Assembly: GCA_016288775.1 (NCBI GenBank)
Contig: JAEELG010000022.1
Coordinates: forward strand, 1 to 46,596
Length of the DNA stretch: 46,596 nucleotides
Source of the DNA: Bacteroidales bacterium
GTDB taxonomy: Bacteria; Bacteroidota; Bacteroidia; Bacteroidales; UBA932
Direction: 5' to 3'
The notes beneath the pieces were generated by a model. The model saw only the letters and a program-made list of their open reading frames with translations, was not told the origin of the DNA and searched no databases. Of the stretch, positions 11,744 to 19,732 are shown one piece after another (positions within the stretch are counted from its first letter, which is position 1; each line of letters opens with the position of its first letter). A program made the position numbers and the translations under genes.

Positions 11744-12690
11744 TTGGTCAGTTCTAGTTTTATGGATTCCAAGCCGGAGTCAGGCTTGACAGACAATGCA
11801 TGGTTGATGCAGTCGAGGGCGTTCTCCGCCTCGGAGCTGCTGCCGGTCACGCGCCAGAGCCTGTAAGACTCCATGGCATACTCGTTCCAGGCGTTGTACA
11901 TGGAATCGAGCGCAGACCTGACCGCGGCGGAGCGCTTTCCGGTGTCGGAGAAGAGTCCGATATAGCCGTCGATGGTATGCAGGGACCTGAGGCTGTCGGC
12001 GGAATGCAATCCAGCCTCAGCAGCCTTCAGGAAGGCTATCTGCTGCGATGTGGTCTCGATGGCCTGCTCGCTGCGCCCCATGGCCGCGGCGGCCGACGTG
12101 AGGGAGTCGACACGCTCGAGGCATGCCTGGAACGCGGCCCTGTGCGCGAGAGCTGCTTTTTCCGCCGCTTTCTGCTTCATGTCGTTGCCCACCAGTATGG
12201 CAATCAGCGATACGATTGCTATGAACAGGGGTATAAGCAGCCACACGTACCATTTGCGACGCACCTTGCGGCCCCCGATGGTTCCCTGGTCGGGGTTGGC
12301 GAGCGCCTTCTTTACGATGTCGGGAAGGTCCTGCACCGGATGGACAGCGCTGTCGACCCAGTTGACGTTGCCCAGCAGGAATTCCAGGTCGGACGGCATC
12401 TTGCTGTCGTCCAGGAGGTAAGGGATTATGCATCCGCTGCGCTTGTGCTTGAACGCATGCAGGATTTCGGCCTGGGTGAAACGGGAATCATAGGCGTTCT
12501 TGCCCGCCAGCAGCAGGAAAACGCCGGAATCGTCTATTGCGTTGGCAAGGACCTTGGGGAAATTGGCTCCGCCGTCGATTCCTTCCCTGTCGATAAAGCA
12601 ACTGAGGCCCGCCGCATTGAGCGCTTCGCACACTTTGTCGGCAGCCTTGGTATCCTTTCGCGAATAACTGATAAATACGTCGTACTTCAC
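11740..12690 (-). CDS. membrane-anchored TIR-domain protein
   Basis: 316-residue protein from a GTG start at 12690. TIR domain at residues 1-135: KYDVFISYSRKDTKAADKVC (strand A/box 1), then FIDREGIDGGANFP, the FLLLAGKNAYDS strand, and SRFTQAEILHAF, where Glu75 sits at the position of the catalytic glutamate in NAD-cleaving TIRs. After RKVRRK comes one membrane helix (about 147-167), then a 149-residue helical, coiled-coil-like tail that the positive-inside rule places in the periplasm. An ATG start at 12738 is open but would add MMAPVLGAIIFLYLSD, read straight through the stem and T-tract of the upstream gene's terminator, and would put a hydrophobic patch before the TIR fold; GTG is therefore preferred. 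NADase activity versus scaffold role cannot be decided from sequence. Confidence 0.85.
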   Translation of the reverse strand: MKYDVFISYSRKDTKAADKVCEALNAAGLSCFIDREGIDGGANFPKVLANAIDDSGVFLLLAGKNAYDSRFTQAEILHAFKHKRSGCIIPYLLDDSKMPSDLEFLLGNVNWVDSAVHPVQDLPDIVKKALANPDQGTIGGRKVRRKWYVWLLIPLFIAIVSLIAILVGNDMKQKAAEKAALAHRAAFQACLERVDSLTSAAAAMGRSEQAIETTSQQIAFLKAAEAGLHSADSLRSLHTIDGYIGLFSDTGKRSAAVRSALDSMYNAWNEYAMESYRLWRVTGSSSEAENALDCINHALSVKPDSGLESIKLELTK

Positions 12691-12702
12691 GTCGCTAAGA
12701 TA

Positions 12703-12735
12703 CAAAAAAATAATGGCTCCGAGCACCGGAGCCAT
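12703..12735 (-). terminator. intrinsic terminator of the FKBP gene
   Basis: On the minus strand a perfect 9-bp stem ATGGCTCCG/CGGAGCCAT (12713-12721 with 12727-12735) and 5-base loop is followed by ATTATTTTTTTG. It lies 22 bases after the FKBP stop and just before the TIR gene, separating the housekeeping operon from the TIR cassette. The T-tract ends in TTTG 12 bases before the GTG, but no full TAnnTTTG box is present there. Confidence 0.85.
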
Positions 12736-12756
12736 CATTAATTGATGCAGAATGAA

Positions 12757-13548
12757 TTATTTCGCATCGGGAGCGGGAACGAACTTGCCGACCTTCTCGA
12801 GAACCACGTCGAAAATGAGCGTGGAGTTGGGGTCGATACCGGGACGTCCGGACTCGCCGTATGCGAGATGTGCGGGGACATAGAGCTCGATGTGGCCGCC
12901 CTCGCCGATGAGCTGCAGGCCCTCGGTCCAGCCGGATACTACGCCGCTAAGAGGGAAACGGACGGGATCTGCGCCCTCGGGGGTCTCATCGAACACGGTG
13001 CCGTCGATATGGGTGCCCTTGTACCTCACCCAAACGGTGTCCTGAGGAGTGGGTTTCACTTCGTTGCCTTCCTCGATGATCTTGTACTGGAGACCGCTCT
13101 CAGTCACCTGTACGCCAGCCTTCTTGAGATTGGCGGCAAGGAACTTCTCACCCTTGTCCTTGTTGGCGAGGAGGGTGTAGTTGTGCCTCTTCTCGAGATA
13201 GGAATTGAACACGTCGTTGATCCTCTCGGGGTTCACCTTGAACTGCTTGCCGAATTCGGGATCGCGGAAATCGCCGGTGGCCTTGACATAGTCCTTGATA
13301 CCTGCGATAACCTTGGAATAGTTGACGTCGCCGAAGTTGTAGCCCTTGATGAAGCTTCCGAAGTTGACGCCGAGCAGGTAGCTGACGGTGTCGATCTCAG
13401 CCTTGGTGGGAGTATAGTCCTTGAGGGTCTTTACGGCTTCAACGGCCTCTTCGCCATCACCTTCCACGGCGGGCTCCGCCGGCTTGGGAGTACAGGAGGC
13501 GATCATTGCACCCAGTGCGAGTGCGAAAAAGAATTTACTGGTTTTCAT
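12757..13548 (-). CDS. FKBP-type peptidyl-prolyl cis-trans isomerase lipoprotein
   Basis: Proline isomerase and probable chaperone of the FkpA/Mip type in the periplasm. The N-terminus MKTSKFFFALALGAMIASC has a lipobox (MIASC, lipidated Cys 19), then an acidic linker, a helical FKBP N-terminal dimerisation-like domain (about 45-140) and the FKBP fold (about 160-260) with VWVRYKGTHIDGTVFDETPE, GVVSGWTEGLQLIGEGG, YVPAHLAYGESGRPGIDPNS and LIFDVVLEKV. Active-site aromatic residues and the YG near the end match the family. Length 263 is normal. It is the last gene of a minus-strand run and is followed by a strong terminator at 12703-12735. Confidence 0.95.
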   Translation of the reverse strand: MKTSKFFFALALGAMIASCTPKPAEPAVEGDGEEAVEAVKTLKDYTPTKAEIDTVSYLLGVNFGSFIKGYNFGDVNYSKVIAGIKDYVKATGDFRDPEFGKQFKVNPERINDVFNSYLEKRHNYTLLANKDKGEKFLAANLKKAGVQVTESGLQYKIIEEGNEVKPTPQDTVWVRYKGTHIDGTVFDETPEGADPVRFPLSGVVSGWTEGLQLIGEGGHIELYVPAHLAYGESGRPGIDPNSTLIFDVVLEKVGKFVPAPDAK

Positions 13549-13572
13549 TTTTAAATAGAAAGTATTTGAAGT

Positions 13573-14532
13573 TTAAATATTCCATGCAAGTGCGGAGGCG
13601 CCGAGGATGGCGGCATCCGACTCGGAAAGGCTGGAGAAGAGTATCCTCACCTTGTCTTTCCATATGGGGAGCATATTCTCGTTCATGGACTTCTGGATGG
13701 GCTCCAGGAGGAATTCCTTGGCCCTGGCCAGGCCGCCGAAGAGCACTATGGCCTCGGGGGCGGAGAAGGCAACGAAGTCGGCGAAACTGCGTCCCAGGAT
13801 GGCTCCGGTGTAGTCGAAGATATCCTTCGCCACCTTGTCGCCGGCCTTGGCGGCTTCGTACACATCCTTGGAGGTCACGTTCTCGCGCAGGCGCAGGAGC
13901 GAAGACTCCTCGGGATGCTGCTCGAGCCACTCGACCGCGGTGCGTGCCACGCCGATGGCGGAGCAGTAAGCCTCGAGACAGCCCAGCTTGCCGCAACCGC
14001 AACGGCGGCCGCCGCGAACGGCGCAGGTGTGCCCGAGCTCGCCGGCAAAGCCGTCGTGTCCGTAAAGCACCTTGCCGTCGATGACGATGCCGCTGCCGAC
14101 GCCGGTACCCAGGGTGATCATGATGAAATCCTTGAGCCCCTTGGCGGCGCCGTAGGTCATCTCACCCATGGCCGCAGCGTTGGCGTCGTTGGTGAGGGCC
14201 ACAGGCATGCCTCCCATGGCCTCGGAAAGCATGTTTACGAAGGGAACGTTGCACTCGTGGGCCCATGCGAGGTTGGGTGCGAACTGGATCTCTCCCGTAT
14301 AGTAGTTGCCGTTGGGGGCGCCCACGCCGATGCCGCGCACCTGGCCTTCCAGGTCGGCGTCGTCGATGAGCTTCTTGAGCGTGGAAGCAAGCGCCTCCAC
14401 GAAGTCGGCTGCGTTGTCGTGCTTGTTGGACACGAGGATGGTCTGGGCGAGAACCTCGCCGCGGGCGTTGACGATGCCGCATTTGGCGGTCTGGCCGCCT
14501 ATGTCGATGCCCAATACGTATGACTGCTCCAT
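13573..14532 (-). CDS. ROK-family sugar kinase (glucokinase type)
   Basis: Cytoplasmic ATP-dependent kinase, most likely phosphorylating glucose or a related hexose delivered by the transporter encoded just upstream. In 319 residues it has the phosphate-1 motif LGIDIGGQTAKCG, the catalytic Asp116 in ALTNDANAAAMGE, the adenosine region ITLGTGVGSGIVIDG, and the ROK zinc site His168 (FAGELGHT) with Cys178, Cys180 and Cys185 in RRCGCGKLGCLEAY. There is no N-terminal helix-turn-helix, so it is an enzyme and not a ROK repressor. It starts 4 bases after the transporter stop. Substrate choice between glucose and other hexoses is not resolved. Confidence 0.93.
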   Translation of the reverse strand: MEQSYVLGIDIGGQTAKCGIVNARGEVLAQTILVSNKHDNAADFVEALASTLKKLIDDADLEGQVRGIGVGAPNGNYYTGEIQFAPNLAWAHECNVPFVNMLSEAMGGMPVALTNDANAAAMGEMTYGAAKGLKDFIMITLGTGVGSGIVIDGKVLYGHDGFAGELGHTCAVRGGRRCGCGKLGCLEAYCSAIGVARTAVEWLEQHPEESSLLRLRENVTSKDVYEAAKAGDKVAKDIFDYTGAILGRSFADFVAFSAPEAIVLFGGLARAKEFLLEPIQKSMNENMLPIWKDKVRILFSSLSESDAAILGASALAWNI

Positions 14533-14536
14533 AAGC

Positions 14537-15796
14537 CTACTCGACGGGGATGTCCTTGTTCACGTTCTTGCTGCCCTTCAGTGCGTAGAAGAACAGGTAA
14601 GCGAGGCAGACGATGAGAACCCAGTAGCTCTGCATCGATCCGACCTTGTCGGCGATGGCGTTCTGGACGAACGGGATGATGCCGCCGCCGCAGACCAGGG
14701 TCATGAAGATGCCGGACGCAGCTGCGGTGTATTTGCCGAGGCCCTCGGTGGAGAGGTTGAAGATGGAACCCCACATGATCGAGGTGCAGAGACCGCAGAG
14801 GGTAAGGAAGAGAAGGCTCAGGGGGGCCTTTCCTATGGTCACGGACTCAGGGATGAAGATGGCCAGAAGTATGAACAGGATGGCAGCCGAAGAGGTGTAG
14901 AGCAGCATTTTCTTGCTGGACACCTTGGCTCCGATGGCTCCGCCGCCGATACGGCCGAAGAGCATGCACAGCCAGTAGGCGCTCACGAAGGTGCCGGTGA
15001 GTGCGGGACCTACCCAGTCAAGACCGGAGAAATACACGTTGGCGGTGTTGGGGATACCGACCTCGATGCCAACATAGAAGAAGATAGCCACTGCTCCGAG
15101 CACGAAATGACGGAAGGACAGCGGGCTGTACGGGCTCTTCTCGGCCTTGCCTGCAAGGCGTGCTGCCTTCTCTTCCGCGGTCTCCATATGAGGCTCGGGA
15201 ATCTTGGTAAGGAGGATCACGATGAAGGCGATGGCGAAGATTGCCATGGCGATGATCATCACGGGAGCCGCCTTGGCAACGGTCGCATCTTTGATGGAGC
15301 CGCCCACGAGCCAGCCCACGAGGAAAGGAGCGATGGTGCCGCCGATGGAGTTGCAGGAGCCGCCCCACTGGATCAGCTGGTTACCCTTGTTGCCGCCGCC
15401 GCCCAGGGTGTTGAGCATGGGGTTGACGACAATGTTGAGCATACACATCGAGAAACCTGCCACGAAGGCGCCTGCCACGTACACTGCAAAGTTCTCGACA
15501 TAACCGGAGAGGAACTGGATCGCCACGCCGACGAGACCGATGATGACGGCGAGGAGAGCGGTGAACTTATAGCCCTTGCGGCGAAGGATGATACCTGCGG
15601 GAATACCCATGCAGGCATATGCGATGAAGTTGGCAAGCGTGCCCAGCTGGCTGAGCGCCTTGCTTGCGCCGAACTGATTGGTCACGACCACACCCATCGA
15701 ACCTGCGAGGTTGGTGACGAATGCGATCATGAAGAAGAGGGCGAACATCACCACGATTGCTGGTGTGTAGTTCTGTCCTGTTTTTGCTTTGGTCAT
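14537..15796 (-). CDS. FHS-family sugar:proton symporter (MFS)
   Basis: Major-facilitator sugar importer in the inner membrane. The 419-residue protein shows about 12 hydrophobic segments with a central charged loop (KIPEPHMETAEEKAARLAG). Motifs recall the fucose/glucose-galactose/hexosamine (FHS) group: FFMIAFVTNLAGSMGVVV early, NIVVNPMLNTLGGG in helix 4, LIQWGGSCNSIGGTIAPFL, and FGRIGGGAIGAKVSSKKML in the second half. No signal peptide. The adjacent ROK kinase (4-base gap) indicates an import-and-phosphorylate pair for a hexose. The specific sugar cannot be read from sequence. Confidence 0.9.
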   Translation of the reverse strand: MTKAKTGQNYTPAIVVMFALFFMIAFVTNLAGSMGVVVTNQFGASKALSQLGTLANFIAYACMGIPAGIILRRKGYKFTALLAVIIGLVGVAIQFLSGYVENFAVYVAGAFVAGFSMCMLNIVVNPMLNTLGGGGNKGNQLIQWGGSCNSIGGTIAPFLVGWLVGGSIKDATVAKAAPVMIIAMAIFAIAFIVILLTKIPEPHMETAEEKAARLAGKAEKSPYSPLSFRHFVLGAVAIFFYVGIEVGIPNTANVYFSGLDWVGPALTGTFVSAYWLCMLFGRIGGGAIGAKVSSKKMLLYTSSAAILFILLAIFIPESVTIGKAPLSLLFLTLCGLCTSIMWGSIFNLSTEGLGKYTAAASGIFMTLVCGGGIIPFVQNAIADKVGSMQSYWVLIVCLAYLFFYALKGSKNVNKDIPVE

Positions 15797-15804
15797 AAGT
15801 ACAG

Positions 15805-17721
15805 CTATATTAAAGATTCAATATTCTTCTGGTTGTACAGCTCCTTGCCCTCGGGGGTCATGGCGTACTTGATGCGGTCGGCGTAGAATTTCTCAACCTT
15901 GCCGCGCACCATCTTGGATGTGGTATTGAGCATTCCGTTCTGCTCGGTGAAGGGGGTCTCGCCCACTATGATGGCGGCGGGGAGCCACTTCTCCGGGAAG
16001 AGGCCCTGGTGACGTCCGCCGGCGCGGTAGGAGTCGACCTCGCCCTTGATTATGTCGAGCTGGGCCTTGAGTCCGGCCTCGGATGCGGGATCGAGTCCCT
16101 TTGCCTGCACCGCCTCGGCGAGAGCGGGCTTGTTGGGGATCACGAGCACCACGGTCCAGGGGCTCTGGTTGTTGTGGAGCACGGAGGCCTCGATGTATTT
16201 GGATCCGTCGGCGAGGCTGTCCTCGAAGCCCTCGGGCGAATACTTCTCGCCGTCGGAGGAGATGAGGAGGCTCTTGAAGCGGCCGGTCACGTACAGGTAG
16301 CGGGGGTTCTCGGCGCAGAGGTAGCCGCGGTCGCCGGTGTGAAGCCAGCCGTCGACGATGGTGGCGGCGGTGGCCTCGGGGTTCTTCCAGTATCCGGCCA
16401 TGACGTTGCCGCCGCGGACCACGATTTCGCCGGTCTCGCCGTTGGGCAGGGCGTTGCCCTTCTCGTCGCAGATCTTGATGTCCATGGGGACCACGGTGCG
16501 TCCGGAGGAACCGAAGCGGGCGTGGCCCACGGAGTTGGCGCAGATCACAGGGGTGGCCTCGGTAAGGCCGTATCCCTGGAAAATGGGCATTCCGATGGCG
16601 CAGAAGTAGCGCTGGAGCTCAATGTCAAGCAGGGCGCCGCCGCCGATGAAGAACTTGAGGCGTCCGCCGAAGGTCTCGCGGATGGGCTTGAACACCAGTT
16701 TGTCCATCACCGCCATGACGGGCTTGCGCCACCAGAGCTTCCAGCAGGGCTTGCCCATATTGTAGTACTCGCGGTTGTATTTGATGGCGTTGGCGAGGGC
16801 GAAGTCGTACAGTTTCTGTACCTTGGGGCCCTTCTTCTTGATGCCGGCCTCGATGTTCTTGCGGAAGTTGCGGGAAATGGCGGGCACGGACAGCATGATG
16901 TGCGGCCTGGTCTCGCGTATGGCCATGGGGATGTTCTTCAGCATGGTGATGGCGCTCTTGCCGCCGGGGACGGTGGCTATGCTGCCGCCGTTGCTCATCA
17001 TGAAGTAGAATCCGGCCACGTGGGCGAAGCAGTGGTCGAGCGGAGTGATGATGAGCATCACCTCGCCGGGATATACCTTGACCACCGAATTGCAGTGGCC
17101 GATGTTGCTGACGTAGTTGTTGTGGGTGAGCAGGATGCCCTTGGGGTCGGCTGTGGTGCCGGAGGTGTAGGAAATGTTGGCGTAGTCGTCGGGGCGGATG
17201 GAAGCCATGCGCTCCTCCAGCTCGGCCATGTGCTCCTTCATGAACTCGACGCCCATCGCGCGGAGCTCGCTGAAGAGCATTTCGCCTTCCTGCAGGGGAA
17301 GGTCGTCGAGGACTATGACCTTTTCGATCGCGGGGCACTTGTCCTTTACGCGGCGCACCTTGTCGATCTGGCTCTCCGAAGCGATGATGAAACGGGAGTC
17401 GGAGTGGTTAATGCGGAAGGTGAGGTCGAAATCGGATTCGAGCTTGAACGACAGGGGGACGTCGGTGGCGCCTGCGAAGAGCACGCCGAGCTCGCTGTAT
17501 ATCCACTTGTTGCGGCCTTCGGAAATGAGGGCCACCTTCTCTCCTTTCTTGAGGCCGAGGGCCATGAAGCCTGCGGCATAGACGATTCCTTCGTCCCTGG
17601 TGGTCTTATAAGATGTTTCCGTCCATACGCCGTCCACCTTTTCGCGCATGAACGTTGAATCGCCGAATTTTTCGGCGCAGTCGTTTACGAAATCGAGAAT
17701 TGTAAGAATCTTCTTCTCCAT
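15805..17721 (-). CDS. long-chain acyl-CoA synthetase (AMP-binding enzyme)
   Basis: Adenylate-forming ligase that activates a fatty acid as acyl-AMP and then acyl-CoA. In 638 residues the P-loop ISYTSGTTADPKGILLTHNN, the A5 motif QGYGLTEATPVICAN, the A7 motif LHTGDRGYL and A8 (YVTGRFKSLLISSDGEKYSP) are clear, and the insert and length fit the long-chain (FadD15-like) group of Actinobacteria and Bacteroidetes. It has no transmembrane segments, although TPLDHCFAHVAGFYFMMSNG may associate with membranes. Spacing is 3 bases from the upstream kinase and 8 bases to the transporter, implying one mRNA. Confidence 0.93.
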   Translation of the reverse strand: MEKKILTILDFVNDCAEKFGDSTFMREKVDGVWTETSYKTTRDEGIVYAAGFMALGLKKGEKVALISEGRNKWIYSELGVLFAGATDVPLSFKLESDFDLTFRINHSDSRFIIASESQIDKVRRVKDKCPAIEKVIVLDDLPLQEGEMLFSELRAMGVEFMKEHMAELEERMASIRPDDYANISYTSGTTADPKGILLTHNNYVSNIGHCNSVVKVYPGEVMLIITPLDHCFAHVAGFYFMMSNGGSIATVPGGKSAITMLKNIPMAIRETRPHIMLSVPAISRNFRKNIEAGIKKKGPKVQKLYDFALANAIKYNREYYNMGKPCWKLWWRKPVMAVMDKLVFKPIRETFGGRLKFFIGGGALLDIELQRYFCAIGMPIFQGYGLTEATPVICANSVGHARFGSSGRTVVPMDIKICDEKGNALPNGETGEIVVRGGNVMAGYWKNPEATAATIVDGWLHTGDRGYLCAENPRYLYVTGRFKSLLISSDGEKYSPEGFEDSLADGSKYIEASVLHNNQSPWTVVLVIPNKPALAEAVQAKGLDPASEAGLKAQLDIIKGEVDSYRAGGRHQGLFPEKWLPAAIIVGETPFTEQNGMLNTTSKMVRGKVEKFYADRIKYAMTPEGKELYNQKNIESLI

Positions 17722-17724
17722 GCT

Positions 17725-18351
17725 TTACTTGTTATCTTCGGGGAACAGGCCGTAGAGCTTGGCGTCTATCATGTTGGTTATAAGCTCGAAATCCTCGGGT
17801 TTGTTCCCAAATTTTATATTGTCGGCGTCGACGATGAGCAGGTTGCCCTTGTAGTCGCCGATCCAGTCTTCGTATTTTTCGTTGAGACCGGTGAGATAAT
17901 CGATGCGGATACTCTTCTCGTATTCCCTGCCGCGCTTCTGTATCTGGGCGATGAGGTTGGGAATGGACGAGCGCAGGTAGATCATCAGGTCGGGAAGGCC
18001 GACGAGCGACATCATGAGGTCGAAGAGGTCGGTGTAGTTCTCGAAGTCGCGGGTGCTCATGAGGCCCATGTCGTGGAGGTTGCGGGCGAAGATTCGGGCG
18101 TCCTCGTAGATGGTCCGGTCCTGGATGATGACCTTGTCGGACTTGGAGATATCGAGTATGTCCTTGAACCTCTTGTTCAGGAAATAAATCTGGAGATTGA
18201 ACGACCAGCGTTCCATATCCTCGTAGTAATCGGCCAGATAAGGGTTGAAGTCCACAGGCTCGAACTTGGGGGTCCACCCATAGTGGGCGGCCAGCATCTT
18301 GGTAAGCGTCGTCTTGCCGCTTCCGATATTTCCTGCGATGGCTACGTGCAT
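17725..18351 (-). CDS. deoxynucleoside kinase, copy 1
   Basis: Salvage kinase phosphorylating deoxynucleosides (dGK/dCK/dAK type). The 208-residue protein has P-loop GNIGSGKTTLTK at residues 7-18, the substrate segment KFEPVDFNPYLADYYED, the DRTIYED motif (catalytic and arginine of the ERS-like motif), and the LID region QIQKRGREYEKSIRIDYL. It is clearly paralogous to the next gene over its full length. Its ATG follows a TATCTTTG box (18373-18380) placed just after the stop of copy 2, so it may be transcribed on its own as well as from upstream. It heads the run to the acyl-CoA ligase. Confidence 0.93.
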   Translation of the reverse strand: MHVAIAGNIGSGKTTLTKMLAAHYGWTPKFEPVDFNPYLADYYEDMERWSFNLQIYFLNKRFKDILDISKSDKVIIQDRTIYEDARIFARNLHDMGLMSTRDFENYTDLFDLMMSLVGLPDLMIYLRSSIPNLIAQIQKRGREYEKSIRIDYLTGLNEKYEDWIGDYKGNLLIVDADNIKFGNKPEDFELITNMIDAKLYGLFPEDNK

Positions 18352-18372
18352 AGTATCAAGTATTACAAATTA

Positions 18373-18380
18373 CAAAGATA
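18373..18380 (-). promoter_or_regulatory. -7 box TATCTTTG for deoxynucleoside kinase 1
   Basis: Matches TAnnTTTG on the minus strand, 21 bases before the ATG at 18351, in the 33-base gap after the stop of kinase copy 2. The sequence continues TATCTTTGTAA, sharing TTTGTAA with the other promoters noted in the window. Confidence 0.55.
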
Positions 18381-18384
18381 GCAA

Positions 18385-18999
18385 TTATTTGAATAGGCCG
18401 AAAAGTTCGGCGTCGATTTTATCGGTTATGGACTCGAAATCCTCCGGCCTGTGCTCAAAATCGAGATTGTCGGCGTCGAGTATCAGGAGACGGCCTTTGT
18501 ATGAGCCGATCCACTCCTCGTAGTGGCGGTTGAGTCCGGAGAGGTACTCCAGGCTTATGGTCTGCTCGTAGTCGCGCCCGCGCTTCTGGATCTGCGACAC
18601 CAGATGGGGGACGGAGGACTTGAGATAGATAAGCAGGTCCGGCGGGTTGACCATGGACATCATGAGGGTGAACAGCTCCATGTAGGTCTCGTAGTCACGC
18701 TCCGAAAGGTTGCCCTGCTCGCGGTTGTTGGCCACGAAGATGTGCACGCCTTCCAGCAGGGTGCGGTCCTGGATGATCACGTCCTTGGAATGGGCTATCT
18801 CGAGCACGTCCTTGAAGCGCTGCGCGAGAAAGTAGGTTTCGAGGTTGTAAGACCATCGGGGAATGTCCTTGTAATAGTCTTCCAGGTACGGATTGTACGT
18901 CACAGCCTCGAATTTTGGAGTCCATCCGTAATGTTCGGCAAGCATGCGGGTGAGGGTGGTTTTGCCGCAGCCGATATTGCCAGCGATACCTATGTGCAT
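18385..18999 (-). CDS. deoxynucleoside kinase, copy 2
   Basis: Paralogue of the kinase at 17725. The 204-residue protein starts MHIGIAGNIGCGKTTLTRML, keeps KFEAVTYNPYLEDYYKD, QDRTLLEGVHIF and the LID segment QIQKRGRDYEQTISLEYL. The main difference from copy 1 is after the DRT motif, where copy 1 reads DRTIYEDARIF and copy 2 reads DRTLLEGVHIF, so substrate preference may differ (paired kinases of this family elsewhere split dGuo from dAdo/dCyd; which is which is not clear here). The frame is open for another 182 codons upstream, but that would overlap the divergent gene at 19058. The ATG at 18999 with the promoter box 19 bases upstream is the start. Confidence 0.93.
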   Translation of the reverse strand: MHIGIAGNIGCGKTTLTRMLAEHYGWTPKFEAVTYNPYLEDYYKDIPRWSYNLETYFLAQRFKDVLEIAHSKDVIIQDRTLLEGVHIFVANNREQGNLSERDYETYMELFTLMMSMVNPPDLLIYLKSSVPHLVSQIQKRGRDYEQTISLEYLSGLNRHYEEWIGSYKGRLLILDADNLDFEHRPEDFESITDKIDAELFGLFK

Positions 19000-19011
19000 T
19001 TGTTTCGGAGT

Positions 19012-19026
19012 TGTCTTACAAAAATA
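19012..19026 (-). promoter_or_regulatory. promoter of deoxynucleoside kinase 2, identical 15-mer to dnaX promoter
   Basis: Minus strand TATTTTTGTAAGACA: -7 box at 19019-19026 plus the GTAAGACA start region, 12 bases from the ATG at 18999. The same 15 bases occur in front of dnaX (4208-4222). Confidence 0.65.
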
Positions 19027-19038
19027 AGCAGAATTTCG

Positions 19039-19046
19039 TATTTTTG
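19039..19046 (+). promoter_or_regulatory. -7 box TATTTTTG for the hydrolase operon at 19058
   Basis: Matches TAnnTTTG and ends 11 bases before the ATG at 19058. It is divergent from the kinase promoter, with 12 bases between the two boxes. Confidence 0.6.
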
Positions 19047-19057
19047 CCAAATAAATT

Positions 19058-19732
19058 ATGGAGATATTCAGATTCGTTTTCAACCCCCTCGAGGAAAACA
19101 CCTGGGTGGCCTGCGGGCCGGACGGCCGCAGCGTCGTGATCGACCCCGGATGCATCGCCGACGTCGAGTCAGGGCGGCTCCGCGCATGCCTCGACGAGCA
19201 TAAGCCGGAGGCGGTCCTGCTCACCCACGGACACTTCGACCACGTTTTCGGAGCGGCGTGGGTACAGCGCACCTGGGGCATCCCCGTGTACATGTCGCCG
19301 GACGACAGGAAAACCCTCGAATACTTCGGCCGCATCTCCCGTTTCGGGCTTCCGGTGCCCGACTGCAGCTTCGAAACCACCGACATCGCCGACGGCTTCA
19401 AACTGGCTGCCGCGGGCCTGGAATTCAAGGTAATAACCACTCCCGGGCACTCCCCCGGCAGCGTCTGCTGGCTGGAAGAAGGCGAACGGGCGCTGTTCAG
19501 CGGCGACACCCTCTTCGCCGGAGCGATCGGACGCTCCGACCTCATCTACGGCGACTACGACGACGAAATCCGCTCCATAATGAACAAACTGATGGCGCTC
19601 CCCGGCGACATCGCGGTATACCCCGGGCACGGGCCCGCCACCAGCATCAGCGACGAGCGCACCGGCAACCCGTTCCTGGAACCATTCAACGAAAGGGAAG
19701 AGATTCCCGAACTTAACGACATTTTGAAATGA
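19058..19732 (+). CDS. metallo-beta-lactamase-fold hydrolase (glyoxalase II-like)
   Basis: Cytoplasmic zinc hydrolase of the MBL superfamily, 224 residues, no signal peptide. The metal ligands are visible: THGHFDHVFGA (HxHxDH), TPGHSPGSVCW, the bridging Asp in LFSGDTLFAG, and the last His in VYPGHGPATSISDERTGNPF. The NPF ending and overall length match the YcbL/glyoxalase II-like group that hydrolyses thioesters, but substrate cannot be assigned. It opens an operon with the kinase-like gene, recO and uvrA; its stop overlaps the next start (ATGA). Confidence 0.92.
   Translation: MEIFRFVFNPLEENTWVACGPDGRSVVIDPGCIADVESGRLRACLDEHKPEAVLLTHGHFDHVFGAAWVQRTWGIPVYMSPDDRKTLEYFGRISRFGLPVPDCSFETTDIADGFKLAAAGLEFKVITTPGHSPGSVCWLEEGERALFSGDTLFAGAIGRSDLIYGDYDDEIRSIMNKLMALPGDIAVYPGHGPATSISDERTGNPFLEPFNEREEIPELNDILK

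Noticed and set aside
7465..12690. TIR cassette as part of a mobile defence island
   Set aside because: No integrase, transposase, toxin-antitoxin or other defence gene is near, flanks are housekeeping operons, and base composition by eye does not differ; a defence role remains only a hypothesis.
18385..19545. Deoxynucleoside kinase 2 extended to 386 residues
   Set aside because: The extension overlaps the metallo-hydrolase gene and both promoters; the true N-terminus begins directly at the P-loop strand at 18999.
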